Shown here in pieces: positions 6,571 through 7,225 of a stretch of 7,225 nucleotides of DNA. The position numbers and the translations under genes were made by a program. Source of the DNA: an uncultured Alphaproteobacteria bacterium (GTDB lineage: Bacteria; Pseudomonadota; Alphaproteobacteria; GCA-2731375); assembly GCA_913049615.1 (NCBI GenBank), contig CAJWZI010000067.1, forward strand, positions 1-7,225. The letters are read 5' to 3'. Under the pieces are notes generated by a model that made no database searches, had not been told where the DNA came from, and worked only from the letters and a program-made list of their open reading frames with translations. Numbering within the stretch: position 1 is the first letter of the stretch; every line of letters starts with the position of its first letter.

Positions 6571-6951
6571 ATGGCAGACGTTCAACGCTTGGACAAATGG
6601 CTCTGGTTCGCGCGGTTTTTCAAGAGCCGGACGTCGGCGGGTAAGGCGTGTAACAGTGCTAAGGTTCGGATTAACGGGCAGATCGCAGCCAAAGCATCGG
6701 CGACCGTCAAGGTTGACGACGTCCTCACCTTCCCCAGGGGGCATCATATCCGTGTCATACGAATTCTTGATCTGGGCCGAAGGCGCGGCCCTGCCCCGGA
6801 GGCGCAGATCTTGTTTGAAGATCTGGCACCGCCGCAATCTTCTGACAAGCCCCGCGTCGACGGCCAGTCGGTTCCCGGGCAACGAGATGCCGGCAGTGGA
6901 AGACCTACTAAAAGCGATCGCCGGGCTGTCGATCGCTTGCAGGATCGCTAG
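6571..6951 (+). CDS. HslR-like RNA-binding S4 domain protein (Hsp15 family)
   Basis: The 126-residue protein opens with an S4 domain (about 5-68): RLDKWLWFARFFKSR (6-20), SAGKACNSAKVRING (22-36) and the turn DDVLTFPRG (49-57). Then come GRRRGPAPEAQILFEDL (69-85) and the basic tail GSGRPTKSDRRAVDRL (108-123), typical of the alphaproteobacterial branch. E. coli HslR (Hsp15), of similar length, binds free 50S subunits carrying a stalled nascent chain and helps recycle them. The same role here is inference. The ATG follows the helicase stop by three bases, with GGAAA (6560-6564) as a weak ribosome site, so translation is probably coupled. It is in the same frame as the helicase, with TAG and ACC as the only codons between. 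The protein is complete and strongly basic, fitting RNA binding. Confidence 0.93.
   Translation: MADVQRLDKWLWFARFFKSRTSAGKACNSAKVRINGQIAAKASATVKVDDVLTFPRGHHIRVIRILDLGRRRGPAPEAQILFEDLAPPQSSDKPRVDGQSVPGQRDAGSGRPTKSDRRAVDRLQDR
6912..6938 (+). repeat. Perfect 9-bp hairpin inside the 3' end of the S4 gene
   Basis: AAGCGATCG (6912-6920) and CGATCGCTT (6930-6938) are exact reverse complements with a nine-base loop. The arms encode part of the conserved KSDRRAVDRL tail, so the repeat may be a by-product of the protein sequence. It lies 11 bases before the stop. The nearest long T-run (6983-6989) is about 45 bases away, too far for a standard intrinsic terminator; it could instead protect the mRNA 3' end. 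Confidence 0.45.
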
Positions 6952-7225
6952 AAATGTTTTGTCCGCACAATCGCTGAGTAACTTTTTTTGCGCGCTATTT
7001 GGGGGGCGGGGCATCTTCAGGACGAAGATGGAGTGGCTATTTTTGCGGATCAAGGTAGGTATTAAGGCATCGTCCAGGGCAAGATTGTCTTTTCACCTGG
7101 TAATATACCCAATAGAATCCACGGACCGGATTGCCTGCCTTGTCTTGGATAGGCAACTATCGACTCAGGGTGCAGAAGTGAGGTTGTGTCGCAGGTGTTT
7201 TTCCAATGTAATCTTGGCTCCGCCT
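6952..7225 (+). other. Region after the S4 gene with no supported gene
   Basis: No recognisable protein was found in the 274 bases to the edge. Present are a run of seven T (6983-6989), a G-rich patch (7001-7011), a perfect 7-bp hairpin CATCTTC/GAAGATG (7012-7030) with five T nine bases later, AATCC/GGATT (7116-7132), TTGCCT/AGGCAA (7131-7156) and an extended -10-like TGGTAATAT (7098-7106). An ATG at 7028 with AGGA five bases upstream opens a frame that stays open to the edge. However, it resembles no family I know, uses many ATA, AGG and CTA codons, and its start lies inside the hairpin. The promoter-like element may serve a gene beyond the window. Confidence 0.5.
7012..7030 (+). terminator. 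Weak terminator candidate for the helicase-S4 operon
   Basis: CATCTTC (7012-7018) and GAAGATG (7024-7030) form a perfect seven-pair stem with a five-base loop. The T-run (7040-7044) comes nine bases after the stem rather than directly behind it, so intrinsic termination would be poor. It is the best stem after the S4 stop. Confidence 0.25.

Noticed and set aside
6914..6921. GCGATCGC, the highly iterated palindrome of cyanobacteria.
   Set aside because: It occurs once, within a conserved basic protein tail; the genes are alphaproteobacterial in character.
7001..7011. G-rich patch as a possible G-quadruplex.
   Set aside because: There are not four separated G-runs.
6448..7053. Minus-strand open frame of 201 codons over the helicase end and the S4 gene.
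   Set aside because: It is a shadow of two well-supported plus-strand genes and its translation matches no family.
7028..7225. Plus-strand frame from ATG at 7028 open to the window edge, with AGGA upstream.
   Set aside because: No recognisable family, many ATA, AGG and CTA codons, and a start inside a hairpin; 66 open codons can occur by chance.

Overview
The window reads as ordinary chromosomal DNA from an alphaproteobacterium of moderate GC content (hand counts of sampled lines give roughly 57-60% in the two large genes and about 49% in one small gene). The best evidence for the lineage is the plus-strand pair of a Suv3-like RNA helicase and a small S4 RNA-binding protein, an arrangement typical of Alphaproteobacteria. 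I cannot name the genus. No mobile element, CRISPR array, tRNA or rRNA gene was found.

Minus-strand block (positions 1 to 3619): reading leftwards, an adenosylcobalamin-dependent methylmalonyl-CoA mutase is followed 11 bases later by a SnoaL/NTF2-fold protein. After 20 bases comes a protein built of two DUF427 domains, and after 81 bases the first 29 codons of an acyl-CoA dehydrogenase that runs off the left edge. The tight spacing suggests one operon of acyl-CoA metabolism. The mutase converts methylmalonyl-CoA to succinyl-CoA and the dehydrogenase would oxidise an acyl-CoA. The two small proteins have no assigned role and are the most open biological question here.

Divergent gap (3620 to 4092, 473 bases): no convincing protein gene. 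It holds two weak promoter candidates for the mutase operon, several short hairpins, and a terminator-like hairpin with a T-run on the minus strand that has no obvious upstream gene. This suggests a small untranslated RNA or leader, at low confidence.

Plus-strand block (4093 to 6951): the 824-residue Suv3-like helicase is followed after 3 bases by the 126-residue HslR-like S4 protein. The two lie in the same reading frame, separated by one TAG stop and one codon. Both probably act on RNA or ribosomes. Positions 6952 to 7225 hold hairpins but no gene I can support; the ferredoxin often found next in this neighbourhood is not visible before the edge.

I found no clear case of a new multi-gene defence or mobile system. 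The observations most worth following are the mutase-associated small proteins and the unexplained terminator in the divergent gap.
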